Source of the DNA: Leisingera sp. ANG-M7
GTDB lineage: Bacteria > Pseudomonadota > Alphaproteobacteria > Rhodobacterales > Rhodobacteraceae
NCBI RefSeq assembly: GCF_000813965.1
Contig: NZ_JWLI01000005.1
Location: 186,001 to 250,000 of the forward strand
DNA: 64,000 bases
Reading direction: 5' to 3'
The notes beneath the pieces are model-generated. The model searched no databases, was not told the origin of the DNA, and worked only from the letters and a program-made list of their open reading frames with translations. Both the position numbers and the translations under genes were made by a program. This document shows, piece after piece, positions 43,416 to 54,656 of the stretch. The stretch's first letter is position 1. Every line of letters starts with the position of its first letter.

Positions 43416-44309
43416 TTGACTGCTGAAATGAAAGAAGAAAAAACCCGGGCGGCTGCCTGGTTCCGGGAATTGCGCGACCAGATCGTTGCTGCCTTTGAGG
43501 CGCTGGAGGACAGCCATGCCGAGGGTCCGTTTGCGGAAATGGACCCGGGGCGGTTCGACGTGACCGAAACCAAACGCACTTCGGATGACGGTTCCGACGC
43601 TGGCGGCGGGCTGATGAGCGTGATGCGCGGCGGCCGGGTTTTCGAGAAGGTTGGCGTCAACATTTCAGAGGTCTACGGCACCCTGGGCGAACGCGCGCAG
43701 GCCGCGATGGCGGCGCGCAAGGGCATTCCCGGGATGAAGGATGATCCGCGCTTTTGGGCCTCCGGCATTTCGCTGGTTGCCCATATGCGCAACCCGCATG
43801 TGCCCGCCGTGCACATGAACACCCGGATGTTCTGGACCCCGCACGCTTGGTGGTTCGGTGGCGGCTCGGATCTCAATCCCTGCATCGAATACGCAGAAGA
43901 CACCGCGCATTTTCATGAAACGCAGAAACTGCATCTGGATCCCCATGGGGCAGAGCATTATCCGCGGCTCAAGGAATGGGCGGATGAGTATTTCTACATC
44001 CCCCACCGCAAGCGCGCCCGCGGAGTAGGGGGCATCTTCATGGATGACCAGAACTCCGGCGATTGGGCCGCGGATTTTGCCCTGACCCGGGACATCGGCC
44101 GCGCTTTCCTGCCGGCCTTCGTGCCGCTCGTCGAAAAGCGCCGGGTGCAGGACTACTCCGAGGCCGACAAGGACGCCCAACTGATCCACCGCGGCCTCTA
44201 TGCGGAATACAATCTGGTCTACGACCGCGGCACTAAGTTCGGGCTAGAAACCGGCCATGATGCAAATGCGGTGCTGATGAGCCTGCCGCCCCTGGCCAAA
44301 TGGGTCTGA
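43416..44309 (+). CDS. hemF: Coproporphyrinogen III oxidase, oxygen-dependent
   Basis: Oxidatively decarboxylates coproporphyrinogen III to protoporphyrinogen IX. 297 residues from a TTG at 43416, or 293 from the ATG at 43428; neither has a strong Shine-Dalgarno. Conserved blocks: RGGRVFEKVGVN, HMNTRMFWTPHAWWFGGGSDL split in two, HHP-like IPHRKRARGVGGIFMDD and the C-terminal EYNLVYDRGTKFGL. It follows the SDR gene and is ended by a strong terminator. Confidence 0.95.
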   Translation: MTAEMKEEKTRAAAWFRELRDQIVAAFEALEDSHAEGPFAEMDPGRFDVTETKRTSDDGSDAGGGLMSVMRGGRVFEKVGVNISEVYGTLGERAQAAMAARKGIPGMKDDPRFWASGISLVAHMRNPHVPAVHMNTRMFWTPHAWWFGGGSDLNPCIEYAEDTAHFHETQKLHLDPHGAEHYPRLKEWADEYFYIPHRKRARGVGGIFMDDQNSGDWAADFALTRDIGRAFLPAFVPLVEKRRVQDYSEADKDAQLIHRGLYAEYNLVYDRGTKFGLETGHDANAVLMSLPPLAKWV

Positions 44310-44331
44310 CCCGCCCTTTCTGAAACAGCAG

Positions 44332-44359
44332 CGCGCCGCCCCAAAGCGGCGCGTTTTTT
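44332..44359 (+). terminator. Intrinsic terminator after hemF
   Basis: CGCGCCGC-CCCAAA-GCGGCGCG followed by six Ts. Confidence 0.9.
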
Positions 44360-44484
44360 CTTGCGGCGGATTTACGCTGATCTGCGCCCTTTGGGGCGCG
44401 ACTTTGCGCTGCCCTGCGCTAAGATGAAACTCAACAGGCAAAGAAAAGAGCAGTTGTAACGAAGCGAGGCAGGGAGCACATCAC

Positions 44485-45300
44485 ATGCGCAGACTGGTTC
44501 TTGGGGCATTGGCACTGGCGTTGGCAGCAGGATGCGGCGGGCCGTCGGAAAGGGATGCCGGCGCGACGGCGGTCACCCGCACCGAACCCGCCAATGCGCG
44601 GCTGGCCGGGCTTTCGACCTATCCCCGCTTCGGCGACCGCGACCCGCATGACTGGGAGGGGCGCAAACCCTGGTCCTACCCGGTGCACGGCATCGACGTC
44701 TCGCGCTATCAGGGCGACATCGACTGGCGCACGGTGCGCCGCTCCGGCGTGTCCTTCGCCTATATCAAGGCGACCGAAGGCGGCGACCACATTGATGCCA
44801 AGTTCCGCGACAACTGGCGTGGCGCCCGCGCGGCTGGCATGAAACGCGGCGCCTATCACTACTACTACTTCTGCCGCCCCGCAGCAGAGCAGGCGCGCTG
44901 GTTCATCCGCAACGTGCCAAGGGACACAAACGCGCTGCCGCCGGTGCTGGACATGGAATGGAACCACCGCTCCCGCACCTGCCGCACTCGGCCGGACGGC
45001 CCAACGGTGCGGGCCGAGGCACGCAAGTTCCTGAACATCCTTGAACGCCACTACGGCAAGCGCCCGGTGGTTTACACAACGGTGGATTTCTACCGCGACA
45101 CCGGCATCGGACGCCTAGGCGGCACCGAATTCTGGCTGCGCTCCGTCGCGGGCCATCCGCAAAAGGTCTACCCGGGCAAGGCCTGGAGTTTCTGGCAATA
45201 CTCCGGCACCGGCGAGGTGCCGGGAATTGCAGGCGACGTGGACCTCAACACCTTCCGCGGCAGCCCGGAAAGCTGGCTGAGGTGGTCCGGGCAGATCTAA
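44485..45300 (+). CDS. Glycoside hydrolase family 25 lysozyme-like lipoprotein
   Basis: 271 residues. The signal ends in the lipobox LAAGC with Cys17, so the protein is probably lipid-anchored. GH25 catalytic acids are visible in HGIDVSRYQGDIDW, YIKATEGGD and LDMEWNHR; the last strand has WQYSGTG and the DVDLN motif. It would cleave the glycan backbone of peptidoglycan. It lies between hemF and hemC with no obvious functional partner. Confidence 0.9.
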   Translation: MRRLVLGALALALAAGCGGPSERDAGATAVTRTEPANARLAGLSTYPRFGDRDPHDWEGRKPWSYPVHGIDVSRYQGDIDWRTVRRSGVSFAYIKATEGGDHIDAKFRDNWRGARAAGMKRGAYHYYYFCRPAAEQARWFIRNVPRDTNALPPVLDMEWNHRSRTCRTRPDGPTVRAEARKFLNILERHYGKRPVVYTTVDFYRDTGIGRLGGTEFWLRSVAGHPQKVYPGKAWSFWQYSGTGEVPGIAGDVDLNTFRGSPESWLRWSGQI

Positions 45301-45339
45301 AGCCAAGCAGGGGGCATTGCCCCTCGCGCCATCGGCGCT

Positions 45340-45369
45340 CACCCCCAGGATATTTTCGGCCAGATGAAG
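45340..45369. repeat. Dispersed 3'-end motif, copy 2
   Basis: CACCCCCAGGATATTTT then GGCCAGATGAA; related to 22297. It lies between the convergent GH25 and hemC genes. Confidence 0.5.
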
Positions 45370-45393
45370 AATGGATCCTTATTTCATCTGGCC
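45358..45393. terminator. Perfect 11-bp inverted repeat between GH25 and hemC
   Basis: GGCCAGATGAA and TTCATCTGGCC around a 14-base loop, followed by an AT-rich run. The left arm is the end of the dispersed motif, so the motif appears to form half of a terminator-like stem. Confidence 0.7.
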
Positions 45394-45427
45394 TTAATTA
45401 TCCCGGAGCGCGAGGCGAGAGCCTCGC

Positions 45428-46387
45428 TCAGGCTCTCCAGTCGAAAAAGCCTTTACCGGCCTTCTCCAGCAGCTTGGCCGCCATCTCCCGGCCCAGCTGC
45501 GCGCCGTCTTCGACCGGGCAGGTCTGGTCATCGCTGATCGCTTCCGAGCCATCCGGGCGCAGCACCTCACCGCGCAGGCGCAGGGTGGTGCCGTCCAGTT
45601 CAGCAAGCCCCGCAATCGGCGTCTCGCAGGAGCCGTCGAGCGCGGCCAGAAAGGCGCGCTCCGCCGCCAGCCGCTTGCCGGTCTCATGGTCATGGATCGC
45701 CGCCAGCATGTCGCCTGCGCGGCTGTCATCCGCGCGCCGTTCGATGCCGATGGCACCCTGCGCAACGGCAGGCAGCATGTCGCTGGTCTCAATTGCAGTG
45801 GCGGGCACATCGTCCATTGCCAGACGGTTGAGGCCGGCCATTGCCAGGAAGGTGCATTCCGCCACGCCCTCGGAGAGTTTGCGCAGGCGGGTCTGAACGT
45901 TGCCGCGGAACTCCACCACGTTCAGATCCGGGCGGCGATTGAGCAGCTGCGCCCGGCGGCGCAGAGACGAGGTGCCGACCACTGCGCCCTCGGCCAGATC
46001 ATGCAGCGATGTCAGCGACGGTGAAATAAACGCATCCCGCACGTCCTCGCGCGGCAGATAGGTATCCAGCGCCAGCCCCTCCGGCTGCAGAACCGGCATG
46101 TCCTTCATCGAATGCACCGCGATGTCGATGGTACCCGAAAGCAAGTCCTCCTCGATCTCCTTGGTGAACAGCCCCTTGCCGCCCAATTCCTTCAGCGGTT
46201 TGTCCGCGGCGATCAGCGCCTGATTGTCGCCGGTGGTCTTGATCACCACGATCTCAAACGCCTCCAGCGGCAGTTCAAAAGCAGCGGCCAGACGCGCGCG
46301 GGTTTCATACGCCTGGGCCAGCGCCAGCGGCGATCCGCGGGTGCCGATTTTCAGGGGCGAAGCGGGGGAGGGCAGGGTCAGTGTCAT
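45428..46387 (-). CDS. hemC: Hydroxymethylbilane synthase (porphobilinogen deaminase)
   Basis: 319 residues from the ATG at 46387. It polymerises four porphobilinogens on a dipyrromethane cofactor. Conserved: GTRGSPLALAQA, KELGGKGLFTKEIE, IAVHSMKDMP, GTSSLRRRAQL, and the cofactor-binding Cys in LDGSCETPIAG near 243. Divergent from hemE over 186 bp, suggesting shared regulation of two consecutive tetrapyrrole steps. Confidence 0.95.
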   Translation of the reverse strand: MTLTLPSPASPLKIGTRGSPLALAQAYETRARLAAAFELPLEAFEIVVIKTTGDNQALIAADKPLKELGGKGLFTKEIEEDLLSGTIDIAVHSMKDMPVLQPEGLALDTYLPREDVRDAFISPSLTSLHDLAEGAVVGTSSLRRRAQLLNRRPDLNVVEFRGNVQTRLRKLSEGVAECTFLAMAGLNRLAMDDVPATAIETSDMLPAVAQGAIGIERRADDSRAGDMLAAIHDHETGKRLAAERAFLAALDGSCETPIAGLAELDGTTLRLRGEVLRPDGSEAISDDQTCPVEDGAQLGREMAAKLLEKAGKGFFDWRA

Positions 46388-46573
46388 AGAAAGAAGCCTT
46401 AAATCAGTTTGCGCCCCGGTGGAAACCGGTTTTTGCGCATCTCCCACGGGGACCGTGCGCGGGCTTTGACATAGGACAAGGCGCAACCGCGCGGGGCGCG
46501 GCACATCGCCCCTGCTCTTGACATTCCGCCCTTCAGGCGTGACCTCAGGAGCCAGCTGACAAAGAGGATGACC

Positions 46574-47608
46574 ATGGCCGGACAAAAAAAGCTGCTGCGC
46601 GCATTGGCGGGTGAAAAACAGGATGTGCCGCCGATCTGGATGATGCGCCAGGCGGGCCGCTACCTGCCGGAATACCGCGCCACCCGGGCCGAGGCCGGGG
46701 ATTTCCTGTCCCTTTGCTACAACTCCGAGCTGGCCGCCGAGGTCACCCTGCAGCCGATCCGCCGCTATGGCTTTGACGCTGCGATCCTGTTTGCCGATAT
46801 CCTGCTGATCCCGCAGGCGCTGGGCGCTGACCTGTGGTTTGTGACCGGCGAAGGCCCGCGGCTGTCGACCATCACCACCGAGGCCGACTTCGCCAAGCTG
46901 GGCCCGGCATCCGATATCCACGAGACGCTGAACCCGATCTACCAAACCGTCCGCATCCTGTCGCGCGAGCTGCCGCCTGAGACCACGCTGATCGGTTTCG
47001 CCGGCGCGCCCTGGACGGTGGCCACCTATATGATTGCAGGCCGCGGCACCCCGGATCAGGGGCCTGCCCATGCCCTGCGAGAAGAAAACACCGCCCTGTT
47101 CGAGGCGCTGCTGGCGCGGATCACCGAGGCAACCATCGACTATCTCTCCAAGCAGATCGAGGCTGGCGCCGAAGTCGTCAAGATCTTCGACAGCTGGGCC
47201 GGCTCGCTGAAGGGCGAAGCGTTCCAGAAATACGCGCTGGAACCCTGCCGCCAGATCACCGCAGCGCTGAAGGAACGCCACCCGGGCATCCCCGTCATCG
47301 GCTTCCCGCGCGAGGCGGGTGAGAAATACGTGGGTTTTGCCAAGGCAACCGGCGTTGACTGCGTGGCGCTGGACAACTCTGTTGATCCGGCTTGGGCCGC
47401 GGCCAATGTGCAGGTTGACGGCTGCGTGCAGGGCAACCTTGCCTCCCGCCACATGGTGACCGGCGGGCAGGAACTGGTGGACGAGACCCGCCGCATTGTC
47501 GAGGCGTTCAAAAACGGCCCGCATATTTTCAATCTTGGCCACGGCATCACTCCGGATGCAGACCCGGACAATGTGCAGCTGATGATCGACACCGTCCGGG
47601 GCGGCTGA
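46574..47608 (+). CDS. hemE: Uroporphyrinogen decarboxylase
   Basis: 344 residues. The N-terminal signature [17 protein letters not shown] and the second block [14 protein letters not shown] are intact, as is the C-terminal [10 protein letters not shown]. It makes coproporphyrinogen III, the HemF substrate. Start ATG 46574 is preferred over ATG 46568 because the AAGAGG ribosome-binding site is seven bases upstream of it. Two TTGACA-like -35 hexamers occur in the shared spacer with hemC. Confidence 0.95.
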   Translation: MAGQKKLLRALAGEKQDVPPIWMMRQAGRYLPEYRATRAEAGDFLSLCYNSELAAEVTLQPIRRYGFDAAILFADILLIPQALGADLWFVTGEGPRLSTITTEADFAKLGPASDIHETLNPIYQTVRILSRELPPETTLIGFAGAPWTVATYMIAGRGTPDQGPAHALREENTALFEALLARITEATIDYLSKQIEAGAEVVKIFDSWAGSLKGEAFQKYALEPCRQITAALKERHPGIPVIGFPREAGEKYVGFAKATGVDCVALDNSVDPAWAAANVQVDGCVQGNLASRHMVTGGQELVDETRRIVEAFKNGPHIFNLGHGITPDADPDNVQLMIDTVRGG

Positions 47609-47624
47609 TCTTGTGTTATTCATA

Positions 47625-47648
47625 AAGATGCGGCAATAGCCGCATCTT
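47625..47648 (+). other. Perfect 10-bp hairpin after hemE
   Basis: AAGATGCGGC-AATA-GCCGCATCTT with no T-run, 16 bases after the hemE stop and 23 bases before the small basic gene. It could reduce read-through or protect the hemE mRNA end. Confidence 0.6.
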
Positions 47649-47671
47649 CGGATACATCCAGAGGTCTTACG

Positions 47672-47839
47672 ATGGACTACAGCAGAATGGGCGGCGCCCG
47701 CATGGGCAGCAACAAGCCCCGCCACGCGGAACATAATGCCAAGGGCACCAAGAAGAACCCTTTTGGCAAGCAGGCGGATAAGACCGAACTGCTCAAGCGG
47801 ATGAAGGCCGCGGCGGAAAAAACCAAGAAAGAGGACTGA
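47672..47839 (+). CDS. Small basic protein, 55 residues
   Basis: ATG 47672, preceded by AGAGGTC. The sequence is rich in Lys, Arg and Gly (RMGGARMGSNKPRH; C-terminal KAAAEKTKKED) with no membrane helix or Cys. I do not recognise a named family; similar tiny proteins next to hemE seem usual in Rhodobacterales, but this is from memory. It may bind nucleic acid. The next gene is convergent and starts two bases later. Confidence 0.6.
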   Translation: MDYSRMGGARMGSNKPRHAEHNAKGTKKNPFGKQADKTELLKRMKAAAEKTKKED

Positions 47840-47841
47840 TC

Positions 47842-48939
47842 CTACTTCTGGTTCAGTTCTGCCAGGATTTCCTCCGTGTGCTGGCCGCGCCGGGGGATCT
47901 CCGGCGGCGTCCACTCCGGCTGCCCTGAAAACCGCGGGGCAGGGGCGGCTTGTAAGACGCCTTCTGCCTCTATCCAGGCACGGCGCGCATTCATTGGATG
48001 CGCCATTGCCTCCTCCGGGTTCAGCACCGGCGCCACGCAGGCATCTGATCCCCCGAACAGCGCCGCCCAATGATCGCGCGGCTGGCCGGCAAAGATCCCG
48101 GCAAGGCGGCCAGTGAGTGCAGGCCAAAGCGCCTTGTCGAACTGCCGCTGAAACTCCGGATCCTCTGACAGCCCAAGTTTCTCCAGAAACTGCGCATAAA
48201 ACTTCGGCTCCAGGCATTGGACAGAGACATAGCCGCCACCGGCGCAGGCATAGGTACGGCTCCAATGCGGCCCGTCGAGCAGGTTTGCTCCACGTGTGAC
48301 GCCAAAGTTCCCGGCCTGCCGGATGCTCATCAGGAGGTTCATCATATGGGCCGATCCGTCATAGATCGCGGCATCCACCACGCAGCCCTCGCCGGTGGCC
48401 TTGGCCTTCAGAATGCCCGCCAGCATCCCCGCCACCAGATACATCGCCCCGCCGCCGATGTCGCCGACCAGCGTAGCCGGCGTGAGCGGTGCGTCACCGG
48501 GGCTGGAGGCGTACCACAACGCACCCGACAGCGAGATGTAATTGAGGTCATGGCCCGCCGCATGGGCCAGCGGGCTGTCCTGGCCCCAGCCGGTCATGCG
48601 GCCATAGACCAGGCCTGGGTTCATCGCATGGCACTGCTCCGGCCCCAGGCCCAGCCGCTCCATCACACCGGGGCGGAAACCTTCGATCAGCCCATGTGCG
48701 GTTTGTGCAAGTTTCAGGAAGGTTTCGGCGTCGCCAGGCTCCTTCAGGTCCAGTGTGACCGACCGTTTGCCGCGGTCCAGCAAAGAGTGTTCCGGCATCC
48801 CCGGTGCACGGGCCGGTGTACGGGGGGTGTACGGCCGGTGCACGCAGATCACCTCCGCCCCGAGGTCCGCCAGCGTCATCGCGGCAAAGGGGCCTGGGCC
48901 CAGGCCTTCGACTTCCAGAATGCGGATCCCCTGCAGCAT
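47842..48939 (-). CDS. CaiB/BaiF family CoA-transferase (class III) or acyl-CoA racemase
   Basis: 365 residues. N-terminal GIRILEVEGLGPGPFAAMTLADLGAEV, the conserved LDLKEPGDAETF, the GRMTGWGQDSPLA block and GDIGGGAMYLVAGMLA place it in the family III CoA-transferases, close to alpha-methylacyl-CoA racemases. A shorter tail than formyl-CoA transferase favours the racemase group. Substrate unknown. Preceded 47 bases upstream by the end of the AraC-type gene on the same strand. Confidence 0.88.
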   Translation of the reverse strand: MLQGIRILEVEGLGPGPFAAMTLADLGAEVICVHRPYTPRTPARAPGMPEHSLLDRGKRSVTLDLKEPGDAETFLKLAQTAHGLIEGFRPGVMERLGLGPEQCHAMNPGLVYGRMTGWGQDSPLAHAAGHDLNYISLSGALWYASSPGDAPLTPATLVGDIGGGAMYLVAGMLAGILKAKATGEGCVVDAAIYDGSAHMMNLLMSIRQAGNFGVTRGANLLDGPHWSRTYACAGGGYVSVQCLEPKFYAQFLEKLGLSEDPEFQRQFDKALWPALTGRLAGIFAGQPRDHWAALFGGSDACVAPVLNPEEAMAHPMNARRAWIEAEGVLQAAPAPRFSGQPEWTPPEIPRRGQHTEEILAELNQK

Positions 48940-48986
48940 ATGGCGCCCCTTGTTGCCGTGTTTGCTCCGGACCAGTTTGCGGCGGC

Positions 48987-51133
<2,147 letters not shown>

Positions 51134-51279
51134 CTGTGGTATCTGCCGACTGCACTTGGCATCCGGAAACCTGCGGCTCCCGCGCCTTTGCCGTGCATCA
51201 GAGATGCCCTGAAAAGCCTTGGGCCGGGCGCGGCGCGCTGCCTGGCCCAACGCCGCCCAACGTGGCCCGAGGCTCCGTA

Positions 51280-51954
51280 TCAGCCGGCTGCCATGGCAGG
51301 GGCGGGAACGCCCCAGGCAACGGTCAGTTTCCGGTGGCTGCCGTTCGGGGCTTCGGCGAGATCCAGCAGGGCTGCACCGAAATCTGCAAAGGAAATCTGC
51401 GAGTTGCCCTCTGCGTCGGTAACCAGCGTGTCAGTTCCAAAGCAGTAGCTGCCGGTTTGGGGCCCTTCTGACAGCATCGCGGGCGGGCGCAGGCAGGTCC
51501 ATTGTGACTCAATCTCCGCGTCCAGCAGTGCGTCCTGTGCCGCGCAGGCCTCGGCAATCGGGCGGACGCCGTCTGGCAGGAAACCGGGTGCGGTCAGCAC
51601 CGTGTGGCCGCTGCCGTCTGCCAGTTTCAGCGTTGCAGCACCGCCGGTCACCAGCACGGGAATGCCTGCTTGCCGTGCAGCAGCCAGTGCGGTGCGGGTC
51701 AGCGGTACCAAATCCGCTTCATGTCCGGCAGGCGGGCGCAGGGCGCTGATCACCAGGTCATGCCCCTTGGCTGCTGCTGCCACGGCATCAGGGTCTTTCA
51801 GCAGATCCAATGCAAGCGGTGTGACCTTCGGGCTGATGGCTGCCAGCGCCTGCGGGTGGCGCGCCACCGCGGTGACGTGGTGGCCGCGGGATACTGCCGC
51901 TTTCAATGCTGCGCTGCCAACGTCGCCAGTGGCACCGAAAAGAATGATCTTCAT
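51280..51954 (-). CDS. NmrA-like NAD(P)-binding atypical SDR protein
   Basis: 224 residues. The nucleotide-binding GATGDVGSAAL (8-18) begins a Rossmann fold of the NmrA/YwnB type, with VLVTGGAATL in place of the usual active-site strand and no YxxxK motif. Such proteins are often induced by redox or electrophile stress. A large palindrome directly upstream suggests tight repression by an unlinked regulator. It is a single gene, convergent with pobA across 146 bp. Confidence 0.87.
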   Translation of the reverse strand: MKIILFGATGDVGSAALKAAVSRGHHVTAVARHPQALAAISPKVTPLALDLLKDPDAVAAAAKGHDLVISALRPPAGHEADLVPLTRTALAAARQAGIPVLVTGGAATLKLADGSGHTVLTAPGFLPDGVRPIAEACAAQDALLDAEIESQWTCLRPPAMLSEGPQTGSYCFGTDTLVTDAEGNSQISFADFGAALLDLAEAPNGSHRKLTVAWGVPAPAMAAG

Positions 51955-51971
51955 GACGTTCTCCTATTTAT

Positions 51972-52011
51972 CTTGAGGTCGAGATATATGCGTTTAAATC
52001 TCGACGTCAAG
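51972..52011. promoter_or_regulatory. Large inverted repeat upstream of the NmrA-like gene
   Basis: Arms CTTGAGGTCGAGAT and ATCTCGACGTCAAG, 14 bases with one mismatch, separated by 12 bases. It lies 18-57 bases upstream of the start codon, where a promoter should be, so it is a likely repressor site (HxlR, MarR or TetR type). Confidence 0.7.
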
Positions 52012-52128
52012 GTAAAATACCCGACCGAATGCCATAAGATGCCGGGAATGTCTCCGCGGGCTTGGCAGAGCAAGGCGGGGCGGCTAGGTCTGAAAGGAAC
52101 CGCAAGCGAGCGCCAGGGAGGCCAGCCC

Positions 52129-52650
52129 ATGCAGATGAGTGACCAGAAAGAGATCGCCGCCGATCCGGCAACTGTCTATGCCGCGCTGCTGACGCCGGAG
52201 GTGCTGCAGGCCTGTGTGCCCGGTGCGCAGGAGGTGGCAGGCACGCCGGAGGACGGGTTTGAGGCCACGGTTACCCAGAAGGTCGGGCCGGTCAAAGCCA
52301 CCTTCAAAGGGCAGGTCACGCTGTCGGATCTGATTGAAAAAGAAAAGCTGACCATTTCCGGTGAGGGCAAGGGCGGTGCGGCTGGTTTTGCCAAGGGCGG
52401 TGCTGTCGTGACTTTGGCGCCGTCGGAGACCGGCACGCTGCTGTCCTATGATGTGGAGGCCAAGGTCGGCGGCAAGCTGGCGCAGCTGGGCAGCCGGATC
52501 ATTGACGGCTTTGCTAAAAAGATGGCGGATCAGTTCTTTGCTAACCTGCAGGCGCATCTGGCGCCGGAGGAGGAAAGCCAGGATGGCGAGGCGCCTGAAA
52601 CGGGTGAGGAAAAGAAGGGCTGGTTCAGCAAGGTCACCGGCCGCGGTTGA
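52129..52650 (+). CDS. CoxG-like SRPBCC protein
   Basis: 173 residues, ATG 52129 with AGGGAGGCC upstream. The family pattern is clear: an N-terminal EIAADPATVYAALLTPEVLQACVPG block, VGPVKATFKGQVTLSD, and GKLAQLGSRIIDGFAKKMADQFF. After residue 145 there is an acidic linker and a short KKGWFSK tail. CoxG is known beside CO dehydrogenase, where it may carry a cofactor or anchor the enzyme, but no molybdenum hydroxylase genes are in this window, so it is an orphan copy. A 112-bp gap separates it from the ABC-2 genes. Confidence 0.85.
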   Translation: MQMSDQKEIAADPATVYAALLTPEVLQACVPGAQEVAGTPEDGFEATVTQKVGPVKATFKGQVTLSDLIEKEKLTISGEGKGGAAGFAKGGAVVTLAPSETGTLLSYDVEAKVGGKLAQLGSRIIDGFAKKMADQFFANLQAHLAPEEESQDGEAPETGEEKKGWFSKVTGRG

Positions 52651-52761
52651 CCCCTGCACTGGCGCACAGGCCCTTCTGCGGACCGGCCCGCGGAGCAGGG
52701 CTGGCAGATGCAGCGAACCGCCGCTAGGGTGGCCGGGATTTGAGACCATCCCGGAGGCACC

Positions 52762-53706
52762 ATGGCGGCGATCCTGACGATCCGCGATCTGCGCAAAACA
52801 TATGATGGCGGCTTTCAGGCGCTGAAGGGCGTCTCGCTTGACATTGAAGAGGGGGAAATTCTTGCCCTGCTCGGCCCCAATGGCGCGGGCAAGACCACCC
52901 TGATTTCAACCATTTGCGGCATAACCACCGCAACCTCCGGAAGTGTCAGCGTTGGCGGGTTCGACAACGTCAGCCAATTCCGCCAGGCGCGGGCGCTGAT
53001 CGGGCTGGTGCCGCAGGAGATCACGCTGGAGCCCTTCACCAAGGTTCTGGACACGGTCACCTTCTCGCGCGGCCTGTTCGGCAAGCCTGCCAGGCCTGCG
53101 CTGGTGGAGGACATCTTGCGCAAGCTGTCGCTGTGGGACAAGCGGGACAGCCGGATCATGGACCTGTCGGGCGGTATGAAGCGGCGGGTGCTGATTGCCA
53201 AGGCGCTGGCGCATGAGCCGCGGATCCTGTTCCTGGATGAACCTACGGCCGGCGTGGATGTCGAGTTGCGCAAGGACATGTGGGAGATCGTCCGTGAGAT
53301 GAAGGCGGACGGCGTCACCATCATCCTGACCACCCACTACATTGAGGAAGCCGAAGCGATTGCTGACCGTGTCGGGGTCATCACCGGCGGCGAGCTGCTG
53401 CTAGTTGAGAAAAAGGAACAGCTGATGGCCCGGATGGGGCAGAAGCAGCTGGAGGTGCAGCTGACTGCACCGGTCGAAGCAATCCCGGCATCGCTGGCGC
53501 AGCACAACCTGCAGATCGTCAACGGCGGCGATGCCTTGCTTTATACCTATGACACCCGGGCGGAACGCACCGGCATCACCACGCTCTTGAACGATGTAGC
53601 AGAGGCCGGGCTGGTGCTGGCGGATGTGCAGACCCGCGAATCCAGCCTGGAAGATATCTTTGTCGGCCTGGTTTCGGCTGGCGCGGCGTCGGAGGATGCA
53701 GCATGA
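52762..53706 (+). CDS. ABC-2 type transporter, ATP-binding subunit
   Basis: 314 residues. Walker [11 protein letters not shown] (about 38-47), signature LSGGMKRR, Walker [13 protein letters not shown] and the H-loop in LTTHYIEE are all intact, followed by a DUF4162-like C-terminal domain. It powers the permease encoded next (four-base overlap, ATGA). The pair resembles exporters for drugs, polysaccharide precursors or lipids; the cargo is not evident. Confidence 0.92.
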   Translation: MAAILTIRDLRKTYDGGFQALKGVSLDIEEGEILALLGPNGAGKTTLISTICGITTATSGSVSVGGFDNVSQFRQARALIGLVPQEITLEPFTKVLDTVTFSRGLFGKPARPALVEDILRKLSLWDKRDSRIMDLSGGMKRRVLIAKALAHEPRILFLDEPTAGVDVELRKDMWEIVREMKADGVTIILTTHYIEEAEAIADRVGVITGGELLLVEKKEQLMARMGQKQLEVQLTAPVEAIPASLAQHNLQIVNGGDALLYTYDTRAERTGITTLLNDVAEAGLVLADVQTRESSLEDIFVGLVSAGAASEDAA

Positions 53707-54464
53707 ACTGGACAGCGGTAGCCACCATCTACAAGGCGGAAATGGCGCGGTTCTGGCGCACTTTCCTGCAAAGCTTCATCTCGCCGGTCCTGTCCACTTC
53801 GCTGTATTTCGTGGTGTTCGGCAGCGCCATCGGCAGCCGCATCCAGGAGGTCGATGGGGTCGAATACGGCGCCTTCATCGTGCCGGGGCTGGTGATGCTG
53901 TCCGTGATCACCCAGAGCATCTCCAATGCGTCCTTCGGGATCTACTTTCCGAAATTTATCGGCAACATCTACGAGATCCTGTCAGCGCCGATCAATTTCC
54001 TGGAGGTGGTCGCCGGGTTCGTCGGTGCGGCGGCAACCAAATCGCTTTTCATCGGCACGGTTATCCTGTGCACCGCCTCGCTGTTCGTGGATCTGTCCGT
54101 TCAGCACCCGCTGGCGATGGTGGCGTTTCTGGTACTGACTTGCCTCAGCTTTTCCTTGATGGGCTTCATCATCGGCATCTGGGCCGGGAATTTTGAACAG
54201 CTTCAACTGGTGCCGTTGCTGGTGGTGACGCCGCTAGTCTTCCTGGGCGGGTCTTTCTATTCGATCTCAATGCTGCCACCGGTCTGGCAGACGATTACTC
54301 TGTTCAACCCGGTGGTCTATCTGGTGTCGGGCTTCCGCTGGGCCTTCTTCGGACAGGCTGATGTGCCGGTTCTGCTAAGCCTCTGCGCAATTGGCGGTTT
54401 CACACTCGCTTGTGTGGGCGTCATCTGGTGGATCTTTAAAACTGGCTGGCGCATCCGCGCCTGA
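53703..54464 (+). CDS. ABC-2 type transporter, permease subunit
   Basis: 253 residues with six hydrophobic segments. The family signature [18 protein letters not shown] then [13 protein letters not shown] lies in the C-terminal half, as in NodJ/YadH-type permeases. Coupled to the ATPase gene by overlap. Confidence 0.92.
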   Translation: MNWTAVATIYKAEMARFWRTFLQSFISPVLSTSLYFVVFGSAIGSRIQEVDGVEYGAFIVPGLVMLSVITQSISNASFGIYFPKFIGNIYEILSAPINFLEVVAGFVGAAATKSLFIGTVILCTASLFVDLSVQHPLAMVAFLVLTCLSFSLMGFIIGIWAGNFEQLQLVPLLVVTPLVFLGGSFYSISMLPPVWQTITLFNPVVYLVSGFRWAFFGQADVPVLLSLCAIGGFTLACVGVIWWIFKTGWRIRA

Positions 54465-54486
54465 GACCCGTGCCTAGCCCTCCTTC

Positions 54487-54517
54487 AAGGCGGCAGCCGC
54501 AAGCTGCTGCCTTTTTT
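54487..54517 (+). terminator. Intrinsic terminator after the ABC-2 operon
   Basis: AAGGCGGCAG - CCGCAAG - CTGCTGCCTTTTTT, one G.U pair, followed by a T-run. Confidence 0.85.
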
Positions 54518-54656
54518 GGCTGGCGGGCCGGGGCTGTAAATGAGGGTGCTAACCGGCGTTGCAATTATGCCCGCGGCTGTGCGGTTTTTGCATTTCATAC
54601 CAATTCCCAAGACCACGCACCTTGTTTCACCCCGGGTGGCCCTCTACATCGGCGCC

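Noticed and set aside
46388-48265. Minus-strand frame running into hemC and covering hemE
   Set aside because: Only the hemC part resembles a protein; the remaining 626 residues are antisense to hemE. hemC has its own ATG at 46387.
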